Source: Frankia sp. R82
Lineage (GTDB): Bacteria; Actinomycetota; Actinomycetes; Frankiales; Frankiaceae
Length of the DNA stretch: 64,000 nucleotides
Assembly: GCF_023716925.1 (NCBI RefSeq)
Contig: NZ_JAMQQG010000045.1
Span: 1-64,000 of the forward strand
Reading direction: 5' to 3'
The position numbers and the translations under genes were made by a program. This document shows, piece after piece, positions 28,314 through 36,836 of the stretch (the first letter of the stretch is position 1; each line of letters starts with the position of its first letter). The notes beneath the pieces were generated by a model that saw only the letters and a list, made by a program, of their open reading frames with translations, was not told the DNA's origin and searched no databases.

Positions 28314-29480
28314 TCAACCCGTGCTTGCAGCCTTCGCCGTTGTGGACGGACTGTGGCCGGCATGGCGACCCAGACACTCCCGTAGGTGATTTTCAGCGAT
28401 GGCAAAGGCATCGGTCAGGTCGTTGCGCAGCAGGTGCGGGAGGGCTCCCGCGTCGAGCCCAGAGGCCCGAGCAAGATCGGCCAGGGTTTCACGTTCCGTG
28501 GCCGACAGGGCTTCGGCCAGCAAGCGGTGGGCGAGTGCATCCCGGGCTGCGTAGGCATCGCCACATGCGCCGTTGATCAATGCTGTGCGTAGTGGGCTGA
28601 GGTGTGGGTGGTCGTGGCCGCCGGCGAGATCGAGCGCGACCATGCCAGTTCGGCCGCGAAAGACCGCGGCAGGCGGATCTGGCTGGCCCAGCATGGCGAG
28701 GACAGCAGCGAGCATCGGCGGAATCTGGGAGCGCACCTCAGCGCCGGCCGCGCGCATGCAGTAGACGCGTAGCAGGCTTTGAACGGCCGGTTCCCATGAT
28801 GATTCGGAGGCCGCACTCTGCTCGACCATGGTCGCGGCGCGCTCTGTCTGGCCGTCCTGCACGAGAGCCAGGATGGTGACCTGGCGGCCGTCGAGCAGCC
28901 GTACGCCGACTCCGCGGTGGGCCGCCGCGTGTTCGGCGGCCTCTCGCCAGCGTCCGGCTTGTGTGAGCGCGCGGGCGCCATCCGCCAGGAACGCGGCCCA
29001 GATCACGGCACATGCCACTCGGTGATCTTCATGGCCGCGGGTGATATCCCGAAGGTTCACCGATCGCTCGTCGATCACAGTGTCTATTCGGTTACGCGCG
29101 GCATGGTAGAGCGTTCGAAGCATTGCGTAGGCGCCGTCGCCGTCACCCTCGCGAATCAGCTGGCGCGGTAGGTTCAGGACCGGCTGGAGGGAAAGCTCGA
29201 TGACTGATGTCGGCAGCCGCGCCTGGTTGAATACCTCATGCTGCCGCCAGCACAGGTTGCGGGCGAGTTCCGACTCCCCGCAGTCGGAGGCGATCAACGC
29301 TGCTGCGTTGCAGACTTCAGCTGCCCGTATCCCTCGATCGTCGTGAGCTGCCTGTGTGGCCAGGTCCTGCAATTGTTTAACGCGAGTCGCCAGAGGAAGG
29401 CATGGAGGGCGGGGGCGCGGTACCAGTGGAAACCATGCGAGCGCGTTTCCAGTTATCGGAGGTACGCTGACCTTCGTCAT
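28314..29480 (-). CDS. Uncharacterised helical-repeat protein, last gene of the lanthipeptide operon
   Basis: 388 residues, almost entirely Ala/Leu/Arg-rich helices with a repeat-like spacing (AAEVCNAAALIASDCGE, QTERAATMVEQSAASESS, AYAARDALAHRLLAEALSA), suggesting a TPR-like scaffold. No signal peptide or catalytic motif is seen. It is separated from the SpaB_C-type gene by only 20 bp on the same strand, so it is probably translated from the same mRNA as the modification enzymes. A role in regulation or complex assembly is inference only. Confidence 0.7.
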   Translation of the reverse strand: MTKVSVPPITGNALAWFPLVPRPRPPCLPLATRVKQLQDLATQAAHDDRGIRAAEVCNAAALIASDCGESELARNLCWRQHEVFNQARLPTSVIELSLQPVLNLPRQLIREGDGDGAYAMLRTLYHAARNRIDTVIDERSVNLRDITRGHEDHRVACAVIWAAFLADGARALTQAGRWREAAEHAAAHRGVGVRLLDGRQVTILALVQDGQTERAATMVEQSAASESSWEPAVQSLLRVYCMRAAGAEVRSQIPPMLAAVLAMLGQPDPPAAVFRGRTGMVALDLAGGHDHPHLSPLRTALINGACGDAYAARDALAHRLLAEALSATERETLADLARASGLDAGALPHLLRNDLTDAFAIAENHLRECLGRHAGHSPSTTAKAASTG

Positions 29481-29500
29481 CGAAGTCCGTTTCTCGCGGC

Positions 29501-30316
29501 CTAGTCGGAGGTGTCGCCGAACACCACATTTCTGGCGGTGTTGGCTAAGGTGGCCTGAGTAGCATGGGGAAGTCCGTGCCGGTTCCAGGCGAAGATAACG
29601 TGATGAGCCAGAATGGCGCGTAGTCCGCGGTGTAGCCGCCCGTCGGCTGCCAGCGTAGCCAGTTCCGTGCCAGCAGCGGCAAAGGCGTCGGCCCAGCCTG
29701 CGGCAGGGGCTAGAGAGGTGCCCTCGCGGGTCAGACTTCCGGTGTCGACGCTCATCAGCCGTCGCAAGTTTTCTTGCAAGGCACGGCGTCGGTCGTCAGG
29801 AATCTGCGCTGGTCGTTCGCGGTGGGCGGCGACCCGTGACCACACGTCTCCTTCCTCGTACCAATCGAGTCCAGCCGCATGCAGGAGATGCGCGCACAGA
29901 AGGATTGACAACTCGCGACGGTGCCTCTTGGCTGGCAGATGGCAGGTATTGTCGAGATAGGCGAGCAGGTGCTTGCTGTCGAGATGAAAGAGCTGGTGGG
30001 AAATTTTCATGCCTTCATCACCGCCGAAGGCGTGAATTTCAGGTTCGTAGATCACGAAGGTTGCGCCTTGGATGTGGTGCGCGTCTTTAAGTTTATCGAG
30101 ATGACGTTGCATGTATTCCTGCGCCACTGCCGTACGGCGGAGGGACTGGTAGCGAACTCGCCAGTTAGGCGATTTGCGGACAAAAAACCAAGATGCGATG
30201 AGATCGTCGCTGCTGGCTTCGGCCAGCAGGGGGGCAAGGTGAGCCAGGGCAACGTTCTCGGCGCTCGCCCAGTCAAAAAACGTGATGTTCACCTGGTGCC
30301 AGTGGCTGGGGTCCAC
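29501..30316 (-). CDS. Stand-alone SpaB_C-type protein (thiopeptide-type bacteriocin biosynthesis)
   Basis: 271 residues. The opening (HWHQVNITFFDWASAENVALAHLAPLL), the central SWFFVRKSPNWRVRYQS and the later YEPEIHAFGGDEGMKISHQLFHLDS match the SpaB C-terminal-like domain (Lant_dehydr_C, PF14028). This domain performs glutamate elimination from glutamylated Ser/Thr in class I LanB enzymes. The neighbouring LanB already has such a domain, so this is a second, separate copy, as found in other FxLD gene clusters. It follows lanC by 15 bp. It may act as an extra elimination or partner subunit; that is inference. Confidence 0.85.
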   Translation of the reverse strand: MDPSHWHQVNITFFDWASAENVALAHLAPLLAEASSDDLIASWFFVRKSPNWRVRYQSLRRTAVAQEYMQRHLDKLKDAHHIQGATFVIYEPEIHAFGGDEGMKISHQLFHLDSKHLLAYLDNTCHLPAKRHRRELSILLCAHLLHAAGLDWYEEGDVWSRVAAHRERPAQIPDDRRRALQENLRRLMSVDTGSLTREGTSLAPAAGWADAFAAAGTELATLAADGRLHRGLRAILAHHVIFAWNRHGLPHATQATLANTARNVVFGDTSD

Positions 30317-30331
30317 GTGGTGAGCTCCTGA

Positions 30332-31567
30332 TCAGGACAGTAGTAGAAATGCGTCCCACTCCGATATCGGGGCGTTCCCGGTGCCGGCGGTGTGTAGGGC
30401 GAGTGCAGCCCCGGCCGCGCCGTCGAGAAGTTCGGGATTGAGTGAGGGTTGGCCCATCTGGGCTATCAGCCTGGCGGCCACGTTGGGTATCTCAGCGGCG
30501 ATCCGGGGGTTGCGGGAATCGGCAGCCATTCGCCATGTGGCTTGGAGAAGTCCGGCGGTTCCGTGACACAGCCCGATCTCTGCAAGCTGATCCAGCTGTG
30601 TCTGATCCCGCAGCGTTGCCAGCAGCGCGCTCTCCGCGATCTCCTGGCGTGCCGTGTCGCCGAGGGCGAGGCCGGCGAGTTGCTGGGCTCGGGCGGTACC
30701 GGCGATGCCGTAACACCAGGATGGCCGGGGCCGCAGTGCCTGGGCGATGCGGTGATCGCGATTCTGGTCGACGGTGATGAGCCCTGGCCACCATGGGCCG
30801 GCGTCGTGCTGGCACCACTGGTCGGTCCATGCGCAGATCCGTGCGACCGCTTCGTCGATGCCTGGGGTCGGCAGATCACGGAGCAGGGCCAGCGAGAGTA
30901 GGGCCATGACGGCGCCGATGCCGTGTGCGAGGCCGAAGTTCCCGTGGCCGTGCGGGTATTGCGGGTTCGGCTCGCCGTTGGGCGACACGTCGGTCCACCA
31001 CGGTGGGAGTTCGCCTCGCGCGGGCAACGGTTCAGTAAGACGTACCAGGTACGACAACAGCTCGTGGGTGATCGGGTGGTCTGGATGCCGCCGGAGATGG
31101 TAGACGCCCAGCCCTGTTAGGCCCCGGATCAGGTCGAACTCTTTCATCGTGGGCCGTTGTCCCTGCTCGATCCGTGTGTGCGCCGCGGCCAGACGGCTCC
31201 GTGTCATCGCGAGGACAGCTTGATCCAGATGGTCGATCGCGCGGTGGTATCTGTCTGTTGTTCCGGCGGCCAGATGGGTGACGAATGCCAGTGCTGGCGC
31301 CCCGAAGAACAAGCCTGCGTTGGACGCCGCGGTCAGTTCGTCCGAAGCGGCGGCGGACAGCCAGGCGTGGGCGGTCTGCCAGTCGCCACGTCCGGTGTAG
31401 GCGCGTTCAATATGCAGCAGGGCGATGCCCGCCGCGCCGCCGGCCAGCGACTGCGGCCATGCCCTTCCTTCCGATGGCGGCGCGGCGGCCCACGTTGTAC
31501 GCGGGTCGGCCAGCGCATCGGCGACGGAGTCCGCGATGGCCAGCGCGTCCGGTCCGGACCTAATCAT
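30332..31567 (-). CDS. lanC: Lanthionine synthetase, LanC-like cyclase
   Basis: 411 residues. LanC toroid motifs are present: LAGGAAGIALLHIE near the start, GNFGLAHGIGAV in the middle, then WCYGIAGTARA and LCHGTAGLLQA, which supply the two Cys and one His that bind zinc. The enzyme adds Cys thiols of the precursor onto dehydrated Ser/Thr to form lanthionine rings. Its ATG (31567) overlaps the LanB stop in ATGA and is 6 bp after GGAGGA, so the two are coupled. Length and motif spacing are normal for a class I LanC. Confidence 0.93.
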   Translation of the reverse strand: MIRSGPDALAIADSVADALADPRTTWAAAPPSEGRAWPQSLAGGAAGIALLHIERAYTGRGDWQTAHAWLSAAASDELTAASNAGLFFGAPALAFVTHLAAGTTDRYHRAIDHLDQAVLAMTRSRLAAAHTRIEQGQRPTMKEFDLIRGLTGLGVYHLRRHPDHPITHELLSYLVRLTEPLPARGELPPWWTDVSPNGEPNPQYPHGHGNFGLAHGIGAVMALLSLALLRDLPTPGIDEAVARICAWTDQWCQHDAGPWWPGLITVDQNRDHRIAQALRPRPSWCYGIAGTARAQQLAGLALGDTARQEIAESALLATLRDQTQLDQLAEIGLCHGTAGLLQATWRMAADSRNPRIAAEIPNVAARLIAQMGQPSLNPELLDGAAGAALALHTAGTGNAPISEWDAFLLLS

Positions 31568-34500
31568 GATGTCCTCCCTGCTCGCGCGGTCCAGCTCAGT
31601 GCGGCGGCGCGGGCGAGGTGCAGGCATGCACGCTCGCCGGTCAGGTCCGTTCCGACCATGCGGGCGTGGTGAAGATGCAACAGATCGGGCAGGAGGACGG
31701 CTGGGGATGCTGTGCCGGTCTCCCGAAGTACACGACGGTAGGTGGCAAGTGCTTCGCGTCGGCGTGTCCAGGAGGAGATGATCGACGTGCCGAAGGGCTG
31801 CGTGGCCAGGTCCCGCTGGTCTGTCGGATTCGCCAGTGCGATGGCCTGCCGGTAGAGAGCACGAGCCGGCGCGGATGGTTCCGTCCGGGTGTGCTCGATC
31901 AGCCAGGTCATGGCCTCGGCGGCATCGCTGATCAAACCGATCGTGATGTCGAGCATGCTTGCAGCGGTCAGGGCACGCACGTCGGGGCCGTCCTTTTCAC
32001 TGGAGGCCGCAAGCTGCGCGAGGGCTGCGGCGGAGTCGGCCGCGAAGTACGCCTCCGCGGCTTCCAGCGCGGCCGTGCCCCCGAAGCGAGCAGCCTCGGG
32101 AAAACAGGTGTCCCACTGGACGTGCGAGACCAGACCTGCTCGGCGAAGGCGCTGGGTCCAGGCGCCGATCCAGGCGGCAGTGGGCGCGGCCTCGTCGGCA
32201 GGGACAACCAGTCGCACGCGTAGATGCTCTTCGGGGTCGTGGTAGCGCAGGAACCACCATCGCAGCCCGGAGTTCACCTGCTTGTCCAACTCGGTCACCA
32301 GGTACGGCAGATGGCGGGTGAGGATGCTGCTCTGGCTGTCAGGTCTGGCGTAGAGCTTGACGAAGAACCGCCCATCGCAACCGGGAAGATATCCGTGGTC
32401 GCGACCGACCAGCCGGGCGGTCTTTCGCCATGGCGCTGTCGTCGTCGGAGGGCCGGCGGCGGCCAGAGGGATGACGATCTCGTGGGCATATCCTTCGATC
32501 CAACCCGCCCCCTCGGCGTCGGGGGCGGCGCGCAGGACGACGGTGCCGGCGCGGTCCAGCTGGGTGCGTAACAGCGCCCGGTGAGCCGGCTCCGACAGGT
32601 CCAGCATGATGCGCTGGTCTCCCTCACCGAGGTAGATCGCCCTTGGAAGCCTCACTCGCTCACGCCACGAAGCCAGGAGACGCTCCCATTCCTCCCAGCT
32701 GGCTGCTGGGGCGGGTAGGTCGGCGGCCACCAGCAGCCAGCGAGCCGGAGAGAGGATCGCGCGCCCGTGTCGCAGCGCCGGCAGGAAGGGGAGCCCGGCC
32801 GCAGCCCCCCAGTCGAAGGAAGTACAGGGGATGCTCATCGCGACCGTGGCCTCGGCGAGGAACCGCACCAGCGGATGCGCGTATCGACTGGGCTCCACCG
32901 CGTTGAGCACCACCGGTTCGACCATCTGGCGCCGGGAGATCGAGATCAGGTAGATCCGGTGGGCGTCCGCCGTCACCGCAATGTCGTCCAGCGCTATCTG
33001 CCCCCCGCCCTCGGCGCTGCCGCCCTCGTGGTACTCGCCAAGGGACAGGAGATGGGCCATCACGTGCGGGCTACGGGCTACGTTGTCGCTGGTCGTGTAC
33101 CGGGTGGGTGCCGAGATCTGCACTGTGAGCGCGCCATGGCTCACGGTCGCGAGGCTTGCATGCGGCGCGGACATCCGCGCATGGTCTTCGTCGTCGAACA
33201 GGTCCAGGAATCGTCCCGTCGTCGTGCCGGCCGAGCGCGACACTCCGACGATCGCGAGTGCGAACTCACCTTCGCTCACCGAGCGTCTGCTTGCGGCATG
33301 AATGCGTACGGTTAGTTCGGTGGTCGGCTGGATGGAGCCGGCAGCATCGACAACCGTAAGATCATTGATCATGGTCTCGTTGAGCAGAATCTCCGTCTCG
33401 CCCCCCAGCGCGGCTTTCTGCGCCAGCGTCAGCAGCTTCATGTCCCGCTCGGTGAGTGTGGTGCTCGCGATAGCAGGAGCCCCGAGGTAACCAGCCGGGT
33501 AGCCCAGCCCGATCCCGGCGTCGACGGCGTCGCGAACGGGGACCAGAGCATGCGGGCCGTACCGTTCCAAAAAGCGGCTGTGCCAGGCATCCCAGCCACG
33601 GCTGAGCGTCGGGCGTCGGGCCAGGCGCACCAGCACCGCCGCCGTCGCCGCTGCCTCGTCCGCTATCAGACGGGGGACGGCCAGATCCCAGTCCATGCGT
33701 AGATCGACCCCCAACGCCGGCTTCGCCGTGGGGCAGATGGCGGCCATCTCGTCGGCGAGACGTACACGATGTCGGCTCGCGATGTCCCAGTCGGCCGCGC
33801 CGTCGTGCGCCCGCAACCCGTCGGCGATCCCGCCCAGCTGAGCGGCGATCGTGGCCACCGCGGAGGATTGTCCGCCAGCGGAGATCGATTGGAGCACGCC
33901 CACCACATGGTCGAGAGGGCTGCTTGCCGTCGTCGCAGGCCGCAGGTTCGTAATCAGAAGGCGCTGTTCCACCAGGGCCGCCAGAAGCGTGTCGACAACG
34001 CTCAACGGGACAGGCGTGACCTTGGCTCGAAGCCTGACCGCGAGGTCTCCGATCAGAATGGGCCTGTCCGCCATGTCCATGGCGACGCGGATCGGCGTGG
34101 TCGCGCGTACCTGGACGTGTGTGGGTGCGCCGGCAGCCGCTGCGCTCGGGCGGTGTTCCAACACGAAGTAGCCGTCACGCTCGAACACGAGGTTGTTCGC
34201 CACGACCCGCAGGTGTGGCCGAAGCGTCGAGTCGGCTTCGAGTCGTTCGATCACGGCGGTGAGCCATCCACCGTCAACCCGCGCGACGGCACGGTGCGCT
34301 GCGCCGATCCGAGCAGAGGGGCGGTCGGCCAGGCGGGCAGATGCGACCCCCGCGAACAGGCCGAAGGGCGTTGCGCGTCCCGAGGCGCGCAACAGATAGC
34401 GCATCACTGACAGCACTGCCCGGCGCACCGCAGATTCGGAGACCTGCTGTCCATCGCAGATCTCGCGTACTCGGCGTGCCAGGACCGGGCTGGCCTGCTC

Positions 34501-34665
34501 CAGCGCAACCCAGAAGTCGGGATCTTGCATCACCCGACGCAGCCACCGGCGCCACGACTCCGGCGCAGCCGCCTGTCCCAGCAGGTCGGGCCACCGACCG
34601 TCTTCCGTAGTCGCAGGCCGGTTGACTGCCGCGCGCACCACCAGGGAGTCAAGATGCTGATACAT
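31564..34665 (-). CDS. lanB: Class I lantibiotic dehydratase, full-length LanB
   Basis: 1033 residues, typical for full LanB. The N-terminal glutamylation domain (roughly 1-700) has RYLLRASGRATPFGLFAGV near residue 90 and FLERYGPHALVPV near 370. The C-terminal elimination domain (roughly 770-1030) has FFVKLYARPDSQSSI, GLRWWFLRYHDPEEHLRVR and the later QPFGTSIISSW. With glutamyl-tRNA as donor it should dehydrate Ser/Thr in the precursor encoded just upstream. It overlaps lanC by 4 bp. A strong hairpin lies between the precursor gene and this gene. Confidence 0.95.
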   Translation of the reverse strand: MYQHLDSLVVRAAVNRPATTEDGRWPDLLGQAAAPESWRRWLRRVMQDPDFWVALEQASPVLARRVREICDGQQVSESAVRRAVLSVMRYLLRASGRATPFGLFAGVASARLADRPSARIGAAHRAVARVDGGWLTAVIERLEADSTLRPHLRVVANNLVFERDGYFVLEHRPSAAAAGAPTHVQVRATTPIRVAMDMADRPILIGDLAVRLRAKVTPVPLSVVDTLLAALVEQRLLITNLRPATTASSPLDHVVGVLQSISAGGQSSAVATIAAQLGGIADGLRAHDGAADWDIASRHRVRLADEMAAICPTAKPALGVDLRMDWDLAVPRLIADEAAATAAVLVRLARRPTLSRGWDAWHSRFLERYGPHALVPVRDAVDAGIGLGYPAGYLGAPAIASTTLTERDMKLLTLAQKAALGGETEILLNETMINDLTVVDAAGSIQPTTELTVRIHAASRRSVSEGEFALAIVGVSRSAGTTTGRFLDLFDDEDHARMSAPHASLATVSHGALTVQISAPTRYTTSDNVARSPHVMAHLLSLGEYHEGGSAEGGGQIALDDIAVTADAHRIYLISISRRQMVEPVVLNAVEPSRYAHPLVRFLAEATVAMSIPCTSFDWGAAAGLPFLPALRHGRAILSPARWLLVAADLPAPAASWEEWERLLASWRERVRLPRAIYLGEGDQRIMLDLSEPAHRALLRTQLDRAGTVVLRAAPDAEGAGWIEGYAHEIVIPLAAAGPPTTTAPWRKTARLVGRDHGYLPGCDGRFFVKLYARPDSQSSILTRHLPYLVTELDKQVNSGLRWWFLRYHDPEEHLRVRLVVPADEAAPTAAWIGAWTQRLRRAGLVSHVQWDTCFPEAARFGGTAALEAAEAYFAADSAAALAQLAASSEKDGPDVRALTAASMLDITIGLISDAAEAMTWLIEHTRTEPSAPARALYRQAIALANPTDQRDLATQPFGTSIISSWTRRREALATYRRVLRETGTASPAVLLPDLLHLHHARMVGTDLTGERACLHLARAAALSWTARAGRTS

Positions 34666-34683
34666 CCGCCGCTCCGCAGTTGA

Positions 34684-34730
34684 GGCGGCGTCCGTCCAGG
34701 CGAGAGAAGCCGCCCAGGCGGACGCCGCGG
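34684..34730 (-). terminator. Hairpin between precursor and lanB, probable attenuator
   Basis: In the 96-bp gap, GGCGGCGTCCG and CGGACGCCGC arms enclose a second pairing region. There is no T-run. In lanthipeptide operons such a stem after the precursor commonly lets through part of transcription and stabilises the upstream mRNA, giving more precursor than enzyme. Confidence 0.55.
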
Positions 34731-34761
34731 ACTCAGGTCATCGAGGCGCTGAGGGCGCCGC

Positions 34762-34953
34762 CTACGGACAGGTGGTCGAGCAGGCCGACTGGCACGTCTG
34801 GCCGCAGCCGTCGTCGGTCATCCGGATGAGCCGGTCTGCGGCCGGCCCCGACTCGACGATCGAGATGTCCAGGTCCCAGCTGGCGAGGTCCTCCTGATCC
34901 TGCGCCAACTTCGGAACGACAGCCAATGCAGGCTCGTCGAAATGGATGGTCAT
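34762..34953 (-). CDS. lanA: FxLD-family lanthipeptide precursor
   Basis: 63 residues. The leader has the motif SWDLDISIVESG (residues 25-36), an FxLD variant with Trp for Phe. The C-terminus TDDGCGQTCQSACSTTCP is the likely core. It has four Cys exactly four residues apart (50, 54, 58, 62) and Thr/Ser at 46, 53, 56, 59, 60 and 61 available for dehydration. Asp48-Gly49 is a classic succinimide-forming pair and a likely target of the adjacent LanS-type methyltransferase. AAGGGAG precedes the ATG by 6 bp. The leader cleavage point is not evident. Confidence 0.93.
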   Translation of the reverse strand: MTIHFDEPALAVVPKLAQDQEDLASWDLDISIVESGPAADRLIRMTDDGCGQTCQSACSTTCP

Positions 34954-35025
34954 ACAGATCTCCCTTCGAGGCGATGGCGGTGGGGTTCCGGTGCCCCTCG
35001 ACGTTCGGCCGGGGAGCCCGGAATT

Positions 35026-36261
35026 CTAGGACCAGGAGATCGCGACAGCGCCATGCCGTTTCGGCACGATCCCCGTGGATGGCAGAGGCGTTCCAGCAGC
35101 CTTGGGTATGTACCGAATGCGAGCCGCGCCGGTACGCCGATGATCCCTCTCCCATCGGCGAAGCAGATCAACGTACTCATTGGCGACGCGCTCGGCATCG
35201 GGACCGTGAGCGAAGACGCCACTCTCGAATCCGCCAATCTCGCCATTCGGACGCTTTGTCCGGTAGGCGAAACTGGCACCGCTGATCAGGATGGGAACAC
35301 CTCTGCCGGCGGATGGGGCGAATTGGCCGTCCGCGATGAGATTTTCATTCACGTGCAGCAACGCGACCCGGCGCATATTGGTGACGAGAAAGAGTTCGAG
35401 CTCGTCAGGGAGATCGAATGCTGCGCCAGACCAGCGCTCCAGCCGCGGGGAGTTCAGCGACTCCCGCAGTCCCTCGATATCGTAATCCGGCGGCGGCCCG
35501 TCGAGACGGAGCCCGACCTCTTCGGTCAGCTTGACGATCGACTCGCGAGATGAACCGATTCCCTGCATGGGAACGAAACCACACAGACGGTAGCTGCGGC
35601 TCGTCAGACTCACCTTGCCGTCCGCATCGACCCGGTCGAACGCGACGGAGCGGGTCAGTCCTCTCATCCGCAGCGGCACAACGATCCTGCCCCGGTCCGA
35701 TAGCTGCTCCAGCCAAGCCGGCGGAATGTCCCAGGCCCCAGCGGTAACGACGATCCGGTCATAAGGGGCTTTTTCGGGCACACCTGCCTCGGCGTCGGCC
35801 ACCACCACGTCCACGCGGTCATAGCCGGCCGCATTCAGACAGGCACGGGCCCGCACCACAATCTCTTGATCGATATCGACCGATGTGACCGCCCCGCCGT
35901 CGCCGACGAGCTCCTGCATCAGCGCGGCATTATAACCACCCGAGCCGATCTCAAGAACTCGCATGCCAGGTTCGAGCTCGGCCTGTTCCAGCATGACCGC
36001 CTGAATGTGCGTAGCAGAAAGGGAACTGATCGCTACGCCATCTCGGTCGCGCTTGACTACCACCGCATCGTTCGCGGCGTACGCCGCCTCCAGTGACTCC
36101 TCCGGAGCGAACAGGTGTCGGGGTACTCTCAAAATTGCCTTTGCAACAGCCCCCGTTATGATCGCGTCACCCGTTGCGCGAAGCTCATCCACCATACGAG
36201 CCCGCAGCAGGGCCGCGGCATCCTGGGTTCCTGAATCTCGAACTGGAATCATGCTGGACAC
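35026..36261 (-). CDS. FxLD-system O-methyltransferase (PCMT-like, LanS type)
   Basis: 411 residues. The first 230 residues resemble protein-L-isoaspartate O-methyltransferase: SATHIQAVMLEQ, the SAM motif VLEIGSGGYNAAL, VTSVDIDQEIVVRA and the YDRIVVTAGAWDIPPAWLEQL loop. The remaining 180 residues are the extension typical of the methyltransferase, FxLD system family. Related enzymes of class I clusters methylate a core Asp, which goes through a succinimide to isoaspartate. The gene heads the operon, 72 bp upstream of the precursor. Confidence 0.92.
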   Translation of the reverse strand: MSSMIPVRDSGTQDAAALLRARMVDELRATGDAIITGAVAKAILRVPRHLFAPEESLEAAYAANDAVVVKRDRDGVAISSLSATHIQAVMLEQAELEPGMRVLEIGSGGYNAALMQELVGDGGAVTSVDIDQEIVVRARACLNAAGYDRVDVVVADAEAGVPEKAPYDRIVVTAGAWDIPPAWLEQLSDRGRIVVPLRMRGLTRSVAFDRVDADGKVSLTSRSYRLCGFVPMQGIGSSRESIVKLTEEVGLRLDGPPPDYDIEGLRESLNSPRLERWSGAAFDLPDELELFLVTNMRRVALLHVNENLIADGQFAPSAGRGVPILISGASFAYRTKRPNGEIGGFESGVFAHGPDAERVANEYVDLLRRWERDHRRTGAARIRYIPKAAGTPLPSTGIVPKRHGAVAISWS

Positions 36262-36488
36262 CTTAGCGAGTCGATGGAGAGGGTGGAGGTAGTGCCTTCC
36301 GTTCTACCGGCAGCTACGGATCATAGAGAGACGCCATCAGAACTTCCTCTTTCCTTCCTCTGGCTCAATCCAAAGGATTTCGGTGACGGATACGTAGTCA
36401 CAGCCCAGATCGTTCACCAGTCGCTTCACATGGGCCATTTTCCCGGTCGCCGCTAGTCCCACGAAGGTGATCTTCTCCGACCCGCCCG

Positions 36489-36836
36489 CTACCCCGACCC
36501 CGTCTCGCCATGTGCATGCCCGGTCGCGATGAGTAGCGTTCCGCCCAGCAGTTGGATTTCCATCTCAATCGCTTTCCTGATCGCCGCCCACGTCGAAAGA
36601 TGGTCGGAGGTAGGTACGATGACGCAACAACCCTCGCGGGCGCGAAGGCAATCAAGAAGTACGGACAATCCCGGCCGGATGAGCCTGCCCGGCGGCATAT
36701 TGCGGTCAACATACACCTCGGCCAACGTATAGCTCTCGGCGTCAGCGAACACAGTGACCTGGCGATGCAGCTTTGAGATCTCCTGTTTGTCGTCGCCGGT
36801 CAGACTGAGATATCCATAGGCCCAGGTCCGCCCCAT
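36489..36836 (-). CDS. Resolvase-domain-like protein lacking the catalytic serine
   Basis: 115 residues resembling only the catalytic domain of serine recombinases: AYGYLSLTGDDKQEI at the N-terminus aligns with the Y-x-R-x-S active-site strand, and RPGLSVLLDCLRAREGCCVIVPTSDHLS aligns with the helix and strand that end in DRLSR. The Arg and nucleophilic Ser positions read Ser and Thr, so recombinase chemistry is unlikely. A DNA- or protein-binding regulatory role is possible. GGAGG precedes the ATG by a few bases, and the start overlaps the end of the upstream XRE gene by 37 bp. Confidence 0.65.
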   Translation of the reverse strand: MGRTWAYGYLSLTGDDKQEISKLHRQVTVFADAESYTLAEVYVDRNMPPGRLIRPGLSVLLDCLRAREGCCVIVPTSDHLSTWAAIRKAIEMEIQLLGGTLLIATGHAHGETGSG

